From contig CM059186.1 of the NCBI GenBank assembly GCA_030323885.1, forward strand, positions 151,502,407 through 151,566,406: a stretch of 64,000 bases of DNA, in the 5' to 3' direction. This document shows positions 11,285 through 22,665 of the stretch, piece by piece. The translations under genes and the position numbers were made by a program. The notes under the pieces were generated by a model that was not told where the DNA came from, made no database searches, and was given only the letters and a program-made list of their open reading frames with translations. Source of the stretch: Branchipolynoe longqiensis. Its lineage: Eukaryota > Annelida > Polychaeta > Phyllodocida > Polynoidae. Each line of letters begins with the position of its first letter. Position 1 is the first letter of the stretch.

Positions 11285-12955
11285 TGTAGCAGTCACACTA
11301 CGACGACAAGCAGCGGCGACAGCCCTGCGACACCCACTGCCGGTCTGTCGTCGATTGTCACTGATTGTCGCGCAGGTGTCGCGCAGGTGCCGCCGCAACA
11401 CCTCCGCGACACCTCCAGTTTCTCCACTCTTTCTCGACTGTCGCCGGGTGTCGTGGGTGTTTTGGACATGTTGAAAAACTTCGACGACAGCCGATGTTGC
11501 GGCACTGTCGCGGCACTGTCGCACTGTCGCGGCACTGTCGCGGCACTGTCGTCTTGTCGTTAAGCTGTAGTTGCTTCTCTCTCCATGTATGTGTCTCTGT
11601 GTGTCTCTGTGTCTGTGTCTATGTGTGTGTCTGTGTCTATGTGTGTCTATTTGTGTGGCTGTGTGTGTGTGTGTCTGTGTCTCTGTGTGTGTATGTGTCT
11701 GTGTGTATGTGTCTGTGTGTGTCTGTGTGTGTCTGTGTGTGTGTCTGTGTCTCTGTGTGTCTATGTATGTGTCTGTGTCTATGTGTGTCTATGTGTGTCT
11801 ATGTGTGTGTCTGTGTGTGTCTGTGTGTGTCTGTGTGTGTGTCTGTGTGTGTCTGTGTGTGTCTGTGTCTCTGTGTGTATGTGTCTCTGTGTGTGTCTGT
11901 GTCTATGTGTGTCTATGTGTGTCTGTGTGTGTGTCTCTGTGTGTGTGTCTGTGTGTGTCTGTGTGTGTGTCTGTGTCTCTGTGTGTGTGTCTGTGTCTCT
12001 GTGTGTGCCTCACTCTCACTCTCAGTCTGACGCTGACTCTGACTCTGACTCTCAGTCGGACTCTGACTCTGACTCTCAGTCAGACTCAGACTCTCAGTCG
12101 GACTCTCACTCTCACTCTCAGTCTGACTCTCACTCTCACTCTCACTCTCAGTCTGACTCTCACTCTCACTCTCAGTCTGACTCTCACTCTCACTCTCAGT
12201 CTGACTCTCACTCTCACTCTCAGTCTGACTCTCACTCTCAGTCTGACTCTCACTCTCACTCTCAGTCTGACTCTCACTCTCTCAGTACTGACTCTGACTC
12301 TCACTCTGACTCTGACTCTCAGTCTGACTCTGACTCTCAGTCTGACTCTCACTCTCAGTCTGACTCTGACTCTCAGTCTGACTCTGACTCTCACTCTGAC
12401 TCTGACTCTCAGTCTGACTCTCATTCTGACTCTGACTCTCAGAGACACAGAGACACACAGAACCACAGAGACACACACAGAGACACACACACAGACACAC
12501 ACACAGACACACAGAAACAGAGTGAGAGTCAGACTGAGAGTGAGAGTGAGAGTCAGACTGAGAGTCAGAGTCAGAGTCAGACTGAGAGTCAGAGTGAGGC
12601 ACACACAGAGACACAGACACACACACACAGACACAGACACATACACACACAGACACACACACATACACACACAGACACACACATACACAGACACACACAC
12701 ATACACACACATAGACACACATAGACACAGACACACACATAGACACAGACACACAGAGACACATAAACACACATAGAGACACACACACACAGACACTGTC
12801 GTCCCGCTGTCGTCCCGTCTGTTGTCCCGATGTCGTCCGGAAGTCGTCCGATTGTCGTCCAACTTAGCCCGAATTTGCATAGGTCGTCGGGATTTCACAA
12901 AATCCCAGCCGCCGGGCTGTCGTCCTTCCCTTGTCGTCGTAGTGTGAATGCTACA
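11285..12955. mobile_element. Fold-back element H1, Harbinger-like termini
   Basis: The TIR begins TGTAGCA(G/T)TCACACTACG and continues ACGACAAG at both ends. Both ends are flanked by TAA (11282-11284 and 12956-12958), a 3-bp duplication as in PIF/Harbinger. Inside the left end lie GTCGCGGCACT-like 11-bp repeats and a GTTTTGGACATGTTGAAAAA palindrome near 11459. The right end has GTCGTCCCGCT/GTCGTCC repeats. The centre (11580-12800) is microsatellite arranged as an inverted repeat. No transposase is encoded, and the 379- and 401-codon frames are TCTGTG and CTCTCA repeats. It is non-autonomous. The superfamily is inferred from termini and TSD only. Confidence 0.8.
11580..12800. repeat. Inverted microsatellite core of H1
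   Basis: Order on the plus strand: TGTGTCTG-type (11580-12005), CTCACTCTCAGTCTGA-type (12005-12440), CACAGAGACA (12440-12520), GAGAGTCAGACTGAGA (12520-12597), then CACAGACACA (12597-12800). The boundary GTGTGTGCCTCACTC at about 12000 recurs as its reverse complement at about 12590. The two halves are therefore arms of one palindrome, not independent expansions. Confidence 0.85.
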
Positions 12956-13732
12956 TAAAGGATAGTAGAAAGAGATTATCGAACGTTCACTTGTTTAAGG
13001 ATGCCACTTTCTTAGTTACTGGACTTTCTGCACCTTTAGCATTATTTTTTGCAACCAGGTTGTAACGTACTATGCTCTTGTTGCACCGTGCCTTAGAATG
13101 GATCCTGCTAGCAAGAATGTTCTATTGTATTAAGTTTACATTGTTATTACTAGATATACAGGATGAGTTCAACATGTATATATTTGGATACCAGAACTAG
13201 GGCTAGTTAATACAACCGCTGCACTACTATTCTCCCCGGAATGATGCCACAAATGAAGCTATTTAAATCAAATGGAAAAGAGGAATCAAAATAAATACAA
13301 AAGATCTAGATCTAATCCTCAGCAACGAAGCCAACTTTAGGCATCATGGAACCTGACACAACGTTGACAGATCTTTTGGGAAGTTCTTGAGGTTGTCCAA
13401 ACTTTATGGTTTTGCCTAATTAGATTTTGATGTTGCTCTGTTGTATGTATAAATATATGCAGATCTATAAAGGTTTCGCCACTGTGCCTGTTTACAGACA
13501 CAGGTGGTGCCCTCGTGGCATAAATGGGAACTAGCCTCGGAGTATAATATATACAGTTACATAGTGTTGGGCAGATTATATATCAGAGAATTGATATGGC
13601 ATTGTTCTTGTATATACTCCCATAATGTGTCTATTATATATAAGCTTACACATATAAATCTTCACCTATGTGTGCCCTTCAATGTGTGTTATCTAAATAT
13701 AGAGAGCTTGCTTCTGATGTATATATACATAT
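12956..13732. other. Unique AT-rich sequence, nothing recognised
   Basis: No repeat relative and no coding call. It ends at a second element family at 13733. Confidence 0.5.
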
Positions 13733-14540
13733 GGGTCAGTCTCCTGAAAACTGGTCAGCATGGGATGGGATTTTAAAACATCAATAAAATAAACTTCCTA
13801 CTTATTTTTTCCTTATACTTTTCATATTCATATTCAGATTTGATGTAAGAAATAAGGAAAATAAAATAAACTGTGGGCAACTTTGGTCCTTTTAGCTATG
13901 AAGTGTTTTTGTACAAAGAAAAAACCATTTTACAGTCAGCCATTTGTAACATGACATATGGGACATGGTTGAATCCTTACTAACATCTTGTATTGCATTG
14001 ATATATAAAACAAAACAGTTCCCAAATCAAAAACGAAGTACTTATTAACATGTATGCATCCCTAAATTAAAAAGATTATTATTGAATGTCTTCAGCAATA
14101 ACATTACAAATTTCCATCACATATGTAACCAGTGGTGTCTGGATGCCACACAAATATTGTACACTAATTATTCAGTGAATAAAGCATGGCTGGGAATTAC
14201 TTCTTTTATAAAAATCAATATTAGCACTACATATTTCTGTATATTATGCCATGATTAATATGCCTCTAAGTATGAAAGTATTTAATTCTGCTTAGATTTT
14301 TTATTAAGCAGACTGTGTGGTGTCCTAGACATGTGTTACATCTGAGCAACACATGTTATACTGCCATAAGACATAGCTTAATCATGGACTACACCTTTAT
14401 TTCTTATCTCATCAATTTATATTTTACATAGATGTAAAGGGGAGATTTCCAGCTTTCATTTGAAAAAAATGTTAAAGATTCAAATATTAGATTTTAACTC
14501 TCCGTGTGACACTTCTTGCCAGCTTTCAGGAGAGTGACCA
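13733..14540 (+). mobile_element. TIR element T, copy 1 (808 bp)
   Basis: The ends are inverted: GGGTCAGTCTCCTGAAAACTGG at the left matches the reverse complement of CCAGCTTTCAGGAGAGTGACC at the right. The whole interior aligns with 50216-51030 in the same orientation, including TGGGATGGGATTTTAAAACA, GCAACTTTGGTCCTTTTAG and AGTCAGCCATTTGTAACATG. The interior has no open frame of transposase size. Flanking bases allow a TA duplication here, but copy 2 is not clean, so the superfamily stays open. Confidence 0.8.
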
Positions 14541-14756
14541 ATATACACATATGTAGGTAAATATCTTATTTGGAATATGTTCTGCTATTATTTGGAGGGT
14601 TTTCACTTTTGCTTTCCATGTCACACTGTAGTGCCCAGTTTCAGAGAATGCCCCATATACGCTAGCTACTTTCAGTTTCAAACAAACATTATCGCAATTG
14701 TTTTCACCTAAATCCGAGTAGGATGAAGGTATGTAAAAAAAATCAAACGCATTCTA

Positions 14757-15384
14757 CAGGGTGTCTCAAAGTCACTATCTATCTCTGTGATATTGAATGC
14801 TTTCTTAAAATCAAATATTATGCTGCCGTAAATATATTACCTTTAGTGCGAATTTATGTACTTACAAAACGTTAATTGGTTTATGTCGAATTTTGTGTAA
14901 TTGTTCAATTTTCTGTTTCAGGCTCATATCGTGATACATAAAGCCATTATATAGATATTATTTAACGGAAGACCTATAGCTTTCGAACAGAAAATGCTCG
15001 ATCGCCCCACCCACTCGAAATGGAGCGGCCTGGGAGGCTCGGGTTTGCACTCAGGTAGGCAAACCCGCTGCGAGCCATCGCCGAGCAGACGCGAGCACCA
15101 CCATCACCGTTGAAACGCGAGAAAATATTAGATAATTTTGAGGGGAAGTGAAGGCCAACTGATAAGGCTATTCATGAGCTGTTAACAAAATTTCAGAAAA
15201 CTGGATATGTGAATGATGACAGCCGAACTAGACACTTTCGGCTCTCTAGAAACACTGATCGCCATGTGCAGCACTAATTTCTCGCGGCATATACTTTGAA
15301 ATAAATCCATTTTTCTTAACATGAACCAATTTTTCCTAATGGCAATTATTTTCCAAAATAGATAGTGACTTTTGAGACACCATG
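14757..15384 (+). mobile_element. Mariner-type element remnant, 628 bp
   Basis: TIRs start CAGGGTGTCTCAAAGTCAC at the left; the right end's complement is CATGGTGTCTCAAAAGTCAC. TA flanks both ends (14755-14756 and 15385-15386), as in Tc1/mariner. Near 15175-15270 a frame reads ELLTKFQKTGYVNDDSRTR, which resembles the N-terminal helix-turn-helix linker of mariner-like transposases (usual LVxKFxETGSV.D..R.GRPR). Stops and a frame break surround it and no DDE/D catalytic domain follows, so it is a dead internal deletion. The transposase match is from memory of family style. Confidence 0.75.
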
Positions 15385-15619
15385 TACATATATATGAAAG
15401 TGGTAAGAGGGGTGGCCCGGTGTCGCCATGTCGCGTGTTGCACGACCTGACGCCGACACCACTGTGGGCCTGCTTAACCCGTTAATTACGCAGATCTGTC
15501 AGGCTTATTTGATCCCCGGGGCATCATCCATCAAACTCCCAACCAACCCCAGCCCCACACTGAGAACCTATTTGGACTAATGGCAAATGACCTCCATAGA
15601 ATTGCAGCTGGTGAAAGAT

Positions 15620-16325
15620 TGGGTTGGGGGGGGGGGAGTGGGGATGGGGGTAGGGGAGGGGCTGGTGTGGTCGGAAGTGGGGGATGGAGGACGGGAAGTG
15701 GTGTGATTGTGGGGGAGGGGAGGTGGTGGGGTGGTGAGGGGAGGTGGTGGGGTGCTGGAGGGAATGGGTGGTATGGTCGGAAGGGGGTGGTGGAGGAGGG
15801 ATGGGTGTGGTGGTAGGGGAGGGGAGGTGATGTGGGGTGATGGGAGGAGGGAGGGGGGTGTGGTTGTTGGGGAGGGGAGGTGGTGTGGTTGTGGGGAGGG
15901 GAGGTGGTGTGGTTGTGGGGGAGGGGAGCTGGTGGGGTGAGTGGAGTTGGTGGGGAGGTGGGGGAGGTGGTGGGGTGGTGGGGTGGTGGGGTGGTGGGGT
16001 GGTGGGGGCGGGGAGGTGGTGTGTGGTGGTGGGGTGCTGGAGGGAAGGGGAGGGGGTGGTGTGGTCGGTAAGGGGTGGTGGAGGAGGGATGGGTGTGGTG
16101 GTGGGGGGAGGGGAGGTGATGGGGTGGTGGAGGAGGGAGGGGGTGTGCTGGTGGGGGAGGGGAGGTGGTGTGGTGGGGGGGAAGGGAGGGTAGTCTGGAG
16201 GTTGGGTAGGGGAGGGTGTGGTGGGTCGGGGAGGTGGGGTGTGTGGTGGTGGACGGGAGTGGGTGTGGTGGTGGGGGAGGTGGGGGCGGGGTGGGGAGGT
16301 GGGGGTTGGGGGGAGGGGGGAGGCG
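15620..16325. repeat. GGTGGTGGGGAGGGG array
   Basis: Plus strand almost only G with T and A in GGTGGTGTGGTGGTGGGGGAGGGG combinations. The unit is about 20-30 bases and very irregular. Long runs of four or more G give strong quadruplex potential. A 273-codon minus-strand frame is a proline/histidine artefact. Confidence 0.9.
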
Positions 16326-16437
16326 TACCATGGGGCAGGATTTCTGGCGCACTTTATTTATCTGAGGTGGATGGGTTCTGGGTGGGCTGGTGTGTTAGTG
16401 GCTTGTTGGTGGTTTTGTTGGAGGCTTGTTGGATGAG

Positions 16438-16990
16438 TGGGGGGGGGGGGGGTGCTTGTTGGAGGGCGGGCCTTGTTGGCAGGGAAAAGGGATTTCGAGG
16501 ATTGTGGGACGGATGAAAGGGATAGGGGATTGTGGGGGAAAGTGGATTGTGGGGGGACTGCGTGGAAATGGATTGTCGGGGATTGTGGGAGGAATTGTAG
16601 GAATTGGAACTTGTGGGGGATTGTGGGGAAAGGGGATTGTGAAGGAACGGGGACTGTTAGGGAAAGGGATTGCGGGGGAAAGGGATTGTGGTGGGAAGGG
16701 CAATGTGGGGGTCGGGATTTGGGGGCAAAGAGATTGAGGGCATTGTGGGTGAAATGGGATTGTGGGGGAAATAGGGGAGGACATGGATTGTGGGGGATTG
16801 TGGGGAAAGGGGATCGTTAGGGAGATTGTGGGGAAAGGGGATTGTGGGGGATTTATGGAGAAAAGGGATTGTGGGGCGTTGTTGGGGATTGTGGGGAAAT
16901 GAGATTTGGAGGCGGGGGGGGGGAGTTGTGAGGGGGAAGAGGATTGTGTGGAAAAGTAATTATGGGAGGATTGTCTAGAGAAGGAGGTGG
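16438..16990. repeat. GGGGATTGTGGGG minisatellite
   Basis: Repeats of GGGGATTGTGGGGGAAA in degenerate 17-25 base units after a poly-G run at 16440-16452. Confidence 0.9.
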
Positions 16991-17120
16991 TTGTGTGTTG
17001 GAGCTGGTGTAGCAGGAAGGGTAGGTATATATGTCAGCCAATGGCTTACAGTGATAGGGGAAACACTAACAAAATGTGCTTGTGATTTAGGGTACTAATT
17101 AACATTTTTCCAGCACTTAA

Positions 17121-17456
17121 ACCTGCATGGTCAAATTTTCAAAACCAATACAATTATTTAGGTTTGATTCTCACTATCTAACTTAGATACTGGTGCAGTT
17201 ATTAAACAGTTGTCATCACATAGAAGGGAATACGGTGTCAATTTAATGGAACCCTGTTTCTGCAGAAGCCTATGATGGTAGAGTTTTGGCAAGCTTGTCA
17301 AAAGTAATTAATGACGTTTGCATTTCAAATATCTCAGAAAGTTAGCCAATTAAAATAAAAGTTACTTCAAAGTAAAGTAAGGGAGCTTATAATGATCAAC
17401 CTAATATGTTTATCTCGGAAAATGAGAGAAACTCAAAACCATCGGACTATGCAACT
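17121..17456 (+). mobile_element. TTAA-type MITE (K family), intact ends, 336 bp
   Basis: TTAA flanks both ends (17117-17120 and 17457-17460). The right end reads CATCGGACTATGCAACT. The left end is a decayed inverse, ACCTGCATGGTC. TTAA duplications are used by Kolobok and piggyBac. The terminal AGYTGCATAGTCC is unlike the piggyBac CCC start, so Kolobok-like is preferred, as an inference. No coding capacity. Confidence 0.8.
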
Positions 17457-17459
17457 TTA

Positions 17460-17940
17460 AGATACAATGTTTTGTACAGGTCTGCTCACACCAATATATC
17501 CGGTTCAATATAACATACATTAGAGATACAATGGTGGGTAGTTCCTGGTGACGTCTGGCGATTTCTGGTGATGGAAGTAACTGGCGACTGGAGACTTTAT
17601 GCTAACAGCTCGAAGTCTTACTAATAAATAAGTAATAACAGTACTGCCACCTAGGGGCTTAAGCTTCTAAGTTTAGTTTTAGGTGGGTTGAAAATGTGTA
17701 TTATTGCTGGTAGTTGCTTGTCTGCTAAATAGTAGGTGGGAGGATGAATTTCTAGGGAAGGAAGAGAATAGAAAACCGTGAAAAATGGCAATCTAGTTTC
17801 TGGTGTCGAGGTGTCTAAGGGAACGGGGGGGGGGGGGGGGGGAGGAGGGGCATGGAAGAAAGGCACATCGATTAGTGCGCGACCCTAAAACGATCTGTCA
17901 GGTTGCCACCAGTGATCTATACCGACACATCGACTGTTCG
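17460..17940. other. Unique sequence with poly-G run
   Basis: Nothing recognised apart from a homopolymer G tract at about 17825-17842. Confidence 0.5.
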
Positions 17941-18960
17941 CTCTGTCTCCCCCACCCCTCCCCTCACCACCTCCCTACTCCTCCTCCGCCACCTCACCCA
18001 TGTCTTTCCCATCCTCTCCTCCACACCCCTGCCCTCACCAGCCATCTCTTCCCCACCTATCTTCTCCCCATCCCTCTCCTCCCCTCCGCTCTCCTCCCAG
18101 CCCATCTCCTCCCCTCCCCTCTCCTCCCAACCAATCTCCTCCCCAGCCGTTTCCTCCCTAACCCTCACCTCTCCACCCCTCGTCTCCCCACCCCTCTCCT
18201 CCCCACCCCTCTACTCCCCACCCCTCTACTCCCCACCCCTCACCTTCCCACTCTTCTCCTCCCTACTCCTCACCTCCCCTCCCCTCGTCTCCTCCCCCCT
18301 CTCCTCCCCTCCCCTCTCCTCCCAACCCATCTCCTCCCCATCCTTCTCCTCCCCACCCCTCTACTCCCACCCTTCACCATCCCACTCTTCTCCTCCCTAC
18401 TCCTCGCCTCCCCTCCCCTCGTCTCCCCATCCTTCTCCTCCCCACCCCTCTACTCCCCACCCCCCACCTTCCCACTCTTCTCCTCCCTACTCTCTCGCCT
18501 CTCCACCCCTCGTCTCCCCACCCCTCTCCTCCCCCCCTCTCCCCCCTCTCCTCCCCTCCCCTCTCCCCCCCCAACCCATCTCCTCCCAGCCGTTTCCTCC
18601 CTAACCCTCACCTCTCCACCCCTCTACTCCCCACCCCTCACCTTCCCACTCTCCTCCCTACTTCTCGCCTCCCCACCCTCTCGTCTCCCCGCCCCTCTAC
18701 TCCCCACCCTCGCCTCCCTAATCCCTCTCCTCATCCCCATTCCTTTCCCATCACTCATCTTCATCTTCATCTACCCACACTTTCCGCCCCCACTCCTCGA
18801 CTCCGTAACCTTCTCCACCACCCTTCTATTCCCAACTCTTTCCACTCCTCCCCTCTCCCCTATTCCATCTTCTCCTCCCACACCTCTTACCCCCCTCCCC
18901 GTCCCTCTGACCCCCCTCTTCTCACTTCCCTCTCCACAATATCTCTCCAACTATCATCCA
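17940..18960. repeat. C/T-rich minisatellite, CTCCTCCCCACCCCT unit
   Basis: About 15-base units such as CTCCTCCCCACCCCT and CTCCTCCCTACTCCT, repeated head to tail with drift. The 404-codon plus-strand frame lies in a three-fold period and is not a gene. Confidence 0.9.
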
Positions 18961-19289
18961 TCAAATCATTTCTTATCATTCTCCCGAAACTCTCATATGT
19001 GTACTTCACAACCATAATCCTGAATAGAGCCATTAGAGTTGATACCACTTAATATTTAAACTAAGGGGTTTATTTAACTATCTGAAAACCACCCGCTGAC
19101 CGACCTGCTTCTACCATTACCCAGGCTCCTATCCACTCTGATGACCTCACAACTAATCCGTCAAACCACCACCTTCCAAAACTGATCCACAGCTGTGCAC
19201 AGACACACACAAAAATCAAATGTTGTACTTGTGAAATGCGGCAAGACCATCACGGTTACCAGCCACTCGCACAGATCTTATCAACATGA

Positions 19290-19638
19290 CTATTTGTTGT
19301 TGTTTTACGTCCTAGCAACATCTAAGGTCATATCAGGATGGGTACAGACTTGTGACAGTGAGCACTCATAGTGACCTTTTAGTGCTGCCCCACTGGGAAA
19401 TCAGGCCACAAGCCCGATTACCTGATATCCCACTCAGTCACATTATCCTGACACTGAGCGAACCAGTGTTTGCCCTATTCTAGTAATGCCGAGCACCAGG
19501 CTAGGAAGTGACAAGTATACATTTTTAAGTCATTGGTTTGACTCGACCACGGTTCAAACCCACCTACTCATGGGTTCGGATCCCTCGTTCTCCCAAAACA
19601 GGGGACGGATGCTCAACTCATTCGGCCACCCCGTCTGG
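19290..19638 (-). mobile_element. SINE-A, near full length
   Basis: Reverse orientation, organised like the copy at 8475: tail GTTTTACGTCCTAGCAACATC, body, then head with B box near 19551 (complement of GGGTTTGAACCGTGGTCGAG). About 25 extra bases sit in the head around GGGTTCGGATCC, a partial B-box duplication. Confidence 0.85.
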
Positions 19639-19756
19639 TCCTATCAACATGACTAATGGCTGTCGTGTTGGTTTAAATAAGAAGTCGGTCAGTTACATTA
19701 AGTCCTGATTACCAGGGTGTAATTAGGGAAGTCACCCCCCTACGCCCTGTTTAGGG

Positions 19757-20078
19757 ATATTGGGTGGCCTAATCAACAGAGCACTTGCTTCCTGTGCTGG
19801 AGGTCGTCGGATCAATGCCCGGCCGAGTCAAACCAAATATTATCAAAAATCAATTCACTATCGCTATCATTTCTGGTGTTCAACATTTATAGGATAAGGG
19901 CAAGGACTAGTTGGCTGATTGTCAAGATAATGTTACTGAGTGGGAGGTGGAGGCAGGATGGCATCACAGTTGGGCAGCACTATAAAGTCCCTATTAATGC
20001 GCATTGGCACAAGTTGACAATCGTTCCGATATGACCCTTGACATTGCTGTGACATAAACCCCAAATAAACAACAGAAC
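19757..20078 (+). mobile_element. SINE-A, full length
   Basis: Head GGGTGGCCTAATCAACAGAGC, then CCGGCCGAGTCAAACC and body GTTCAACATTTATAGGATAAG. GGGAGGTGGAGGCAGGATGG, TGGGCAGCACTATAAAGTCC and tail CATAAACCCCAAATAAAC follow. It lies 120 bases from a SINE-A in opposite orientation, so RNA from this locus could pair. Confidence 0.85.
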
Positions 20079-20159
20079 ACAGTTGCTAATTATCCAACAT
20101 CAAAACCACTGAATGTAGAGAACAGTAATTTCAGAACAGAAATTCAATATTTTCACTAA

Positions 20160-20227
20160 TTCTGATTTCCCGATTGGTGAGACGGAGTAAAAATTCTAAC
20201 CACTCTACCATGACGGAGTCAGTCACC
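20160..20227 (-). mobile_element. tRNA-like SINE head fragment
   Basis: On the minus strand the order CATGGTAGAGTGGTTAGAAT then AATCGGGAAATC resembles a decayed A-box region followed by T-arm sequence. No body follows. Confidence 0.35.
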
Positions 20228-20443
20228 TGACCATGTCAGCTGACTGTGACCGAAGCCCTTCGCACTTGATAGTAGCTGTCCGCAGACATGTCAGCAAGGG
20301 TCATTTCCGATGCTCTGTGCGCAGCATCTATTGCGCAGGGAGCGTCACCTTTTCTCTCTTTTTGTGCTTATTTTCTGTCTTTCTCTCCTTTTTTTGCTGG
20401 AGGGTTTTCTCTCCTCCTCCCTTTTTCCCCGTTATTGATGTTG

Positions 20444-20471
20444 ATGGGGGGGGGGGGGGGGGGGGGGGGGG
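20444..20471. repeat. Poly-G homopolymer
   Basis: An uninterrupted G run of about 28 bases. Confidence 0.95.
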
Positions 20472-20639
20472 CTCTTGGCCACCATAAAGGGAGCCCGGGT
20501 CTATTTACAGGCCGGGCTTATCAGGGGCGACCACGGCCCGGTCAGGTCGCCTGCCACCTCCCGGCTGGTGGGGCAACGAGGGTCGGCAAGGAGACTCCGA
20601 CCGAGGGACACCACCTCCTCACGACCCAACCAACAGCCA

Positions 20640-21560
20640 CCTCCAGCCACCTCCATCCTCCAGCCTTCTCCAACTCCCTCAGCCTCCTCCAGCTACCCTA
20701 GCCTCCTCACAACTTCCTCCAGCTTCCCCCAGCTTCATCGGAGCCTCCTCCAGCCAATACCAAACCTTCCAGGCTCCTCGAGCCCCCTCACAACTTCCTC
20801 CTGCTCCCAGCCTCCTCCAGCCTCCCCTAGCCTCCCCCAGCATGAGCCAGCATCCGCCAGCATCCCCCAGCATCCCACACCCTCCCACAGCCTCCCACCG
20901 CTTCCCCAGCATCCCCCAGTATCCCCCAGCATCCCCAGCCTCCTCCACCGTCCTCACAATCTCACCCAGTTTTACCCAGTCACTTTCAACCTCTTCACAA
21001 CCGCCTCCAGCCTCATCCAGCCAACTCCAGCCTGCTCACAACCTCCCCCCTGCTTTCTCCAGCCAACACTAGCCTTCTCACACCTTCCTCCAGTTCCCTC
21101 GCGCACATCCAGCATCCTTACAATAACATCCAGCTTTCCTCCCCCAACCTCCCTTCTAAGTTCTAGGCACCTTCAGTCTCCTTTGCCTGCAAACTGTCTC
21201 TTCACAGCCTTCCCAAGTACCCCCAGCTTCCCTCCCAGCCTCCCTCAGCCCTTTGCAGCCTCCTTCCGCCCAGCTACCCTCTAGTCCCTCGTATAACCTC
21301 CCCTGGCTTCCTCTGACGTCTCTCTAGCCTCCCCTTCACCCAAACCAATCCCTCTCAGCCTCCACCGAGCCTCCATTACATACCACAGCCACAAACTTCC
21401 TCCAACTCCCTCTCCAGCCCTTCCCCCCCACCTCCCCCCCCCCCCACACACATACTCACACAGAATCGCCTCATCAGCCTTCACCATCCCCAAGCCTTCA
21501 CGTAGCCTCCTCACACTATCACAACCTCATCTCCAAAACCTGTCATCTTCACACCATCCC
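20640..21560. repeat. CCTCCAGC-type minisatellite
   Basis: Degenerate 10-15 base units, chiefly CAGCCTCCTCCAGC and CAGCATCCCCCAG. Period drift is high after 21100. The 269-codon plus-strand frame is composition-driven. Confidence 0.85.
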
Positions 21561-22320
21561 CGAAGTATCTCCAAAACCTCTCCCACCCATCCAGTCACCA
21601 CCACTACCTCCTCCTCCCTCCCCGGCCTCCCGCCACCCCACCCCCGTTCAGTCCTTACTGGCACCAGCCCTCTGACACAGGCTCGCCTTCCCCTAATAGA
21701 GGCAAATTTGTGCTGGCGATAGCATGGCCGACAAATAGGTCTGGGCTGGGTAGGGGTTAACGGTGGGGGCAAGGGGCGGGGCGGGGGGGGGGGGGAGTAG
21801 ATGGGGGCAAGGCGGGGGGGAGGTGGTGGGCCTGTGGATTCTGACTGCATTATGGCAGGACGAAGATTGAAGAGGACTGTTGTTTAAAGATGGCAACTGC
21901 CAGTTAGAAATAAATCTGTTGTTTAAACAATAAAAGAAATTATAGTTAAATAGTTACTGGAGTTCGAACGCTCCCGTATGTAGACATGTACTAGCTGTTT
22001 TGGGTAATATCAGGCTACATAAAGATATATAATAAATAAGTGTATTGTCCCATTAGTGGAAGACTAGTGCCACTTCGTTGACCAAAGACTTTTTTCAATG
22101 AATAAACTATATGGAATTAAGAAAAGTGACCTCTCTGTCTGCTTACAGTAAACACCTCGTTATCTTTTCTGACTCGCCGAATTATTGTCCTTATCTCATG
22201 TTATCTGAACTGGTCTTCTGGCCATAGATACTGTAAGTAATTGATACAAATCATCTTAATCATATCCGTCCTGATATTTCTTTTTACTAAAGTGTATTTT
22301 ATTCATCGAATAATATCTCT
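21560..22320. other. Mostly unique, nothing recognised
   Basis: A GGGGCAAGG/GGGGGG run at about 21760-21830 interrupts ordinary sequence. No gene is supported. Confidence 0.5.
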
Positions 22321-22382
22321 TGTCAGCGCCAGAGACCTTAGATGTTGCCATGACTTAAAACTCCAACAACAAACCAACCAAT
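22265..22382 (+). mobile_element. Repeat D edge plus SINE-A tail
   Basis: TTTTATTCATCGAATAATATCTCTTGTCAG is an edge of repeat D (see 60960). It is joined to the SINE-A 3' end GACCTTAGATGTTGCCATGA and CTCCAACAACAAACCAACC. A second, weaker tail piece (CCAGAACGTAAAACCCC) lies at 22525-22562. Confidence 0.6.
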
Positions 22383-22452
22383 GTTAATCATAAATAAACT
22401 AAGGAATGAGAATGTCCTGAGTGTGGAACGATGCTTCATTGATATGTTTTGT

Positions 22453-22502
22453 TTGATGATGATGATGATGGTCGTGATGATGATGATGAGGATGATGATG
22501 AT
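22453..22502. repeat. GAT/TGATGA microsatellite
   Basis: (GAT)n with a central GGTCGT interruption. Confidence 0.85.
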
Positions 22503-22665
22503 CAGGGACATCAGCTATATGACGGGTTGCCAGAACGTAAAACCCCAATAACCACCCAACGAACAATATCTTGACGGTTAGTTTCATTGTTTAGATTCTG
22601 ATGCTGTGATGTATGGCGGGAATGTGGAAACATGCATACATGTTGGGTGGCTGGAGAAGTTTTAA

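Noticed and set aside
11571..12898. Frames of 379, 401 and 270 codons
   Set aside because: They are translations of TGTGTCTG and CTCTCA microsatellite within H1.
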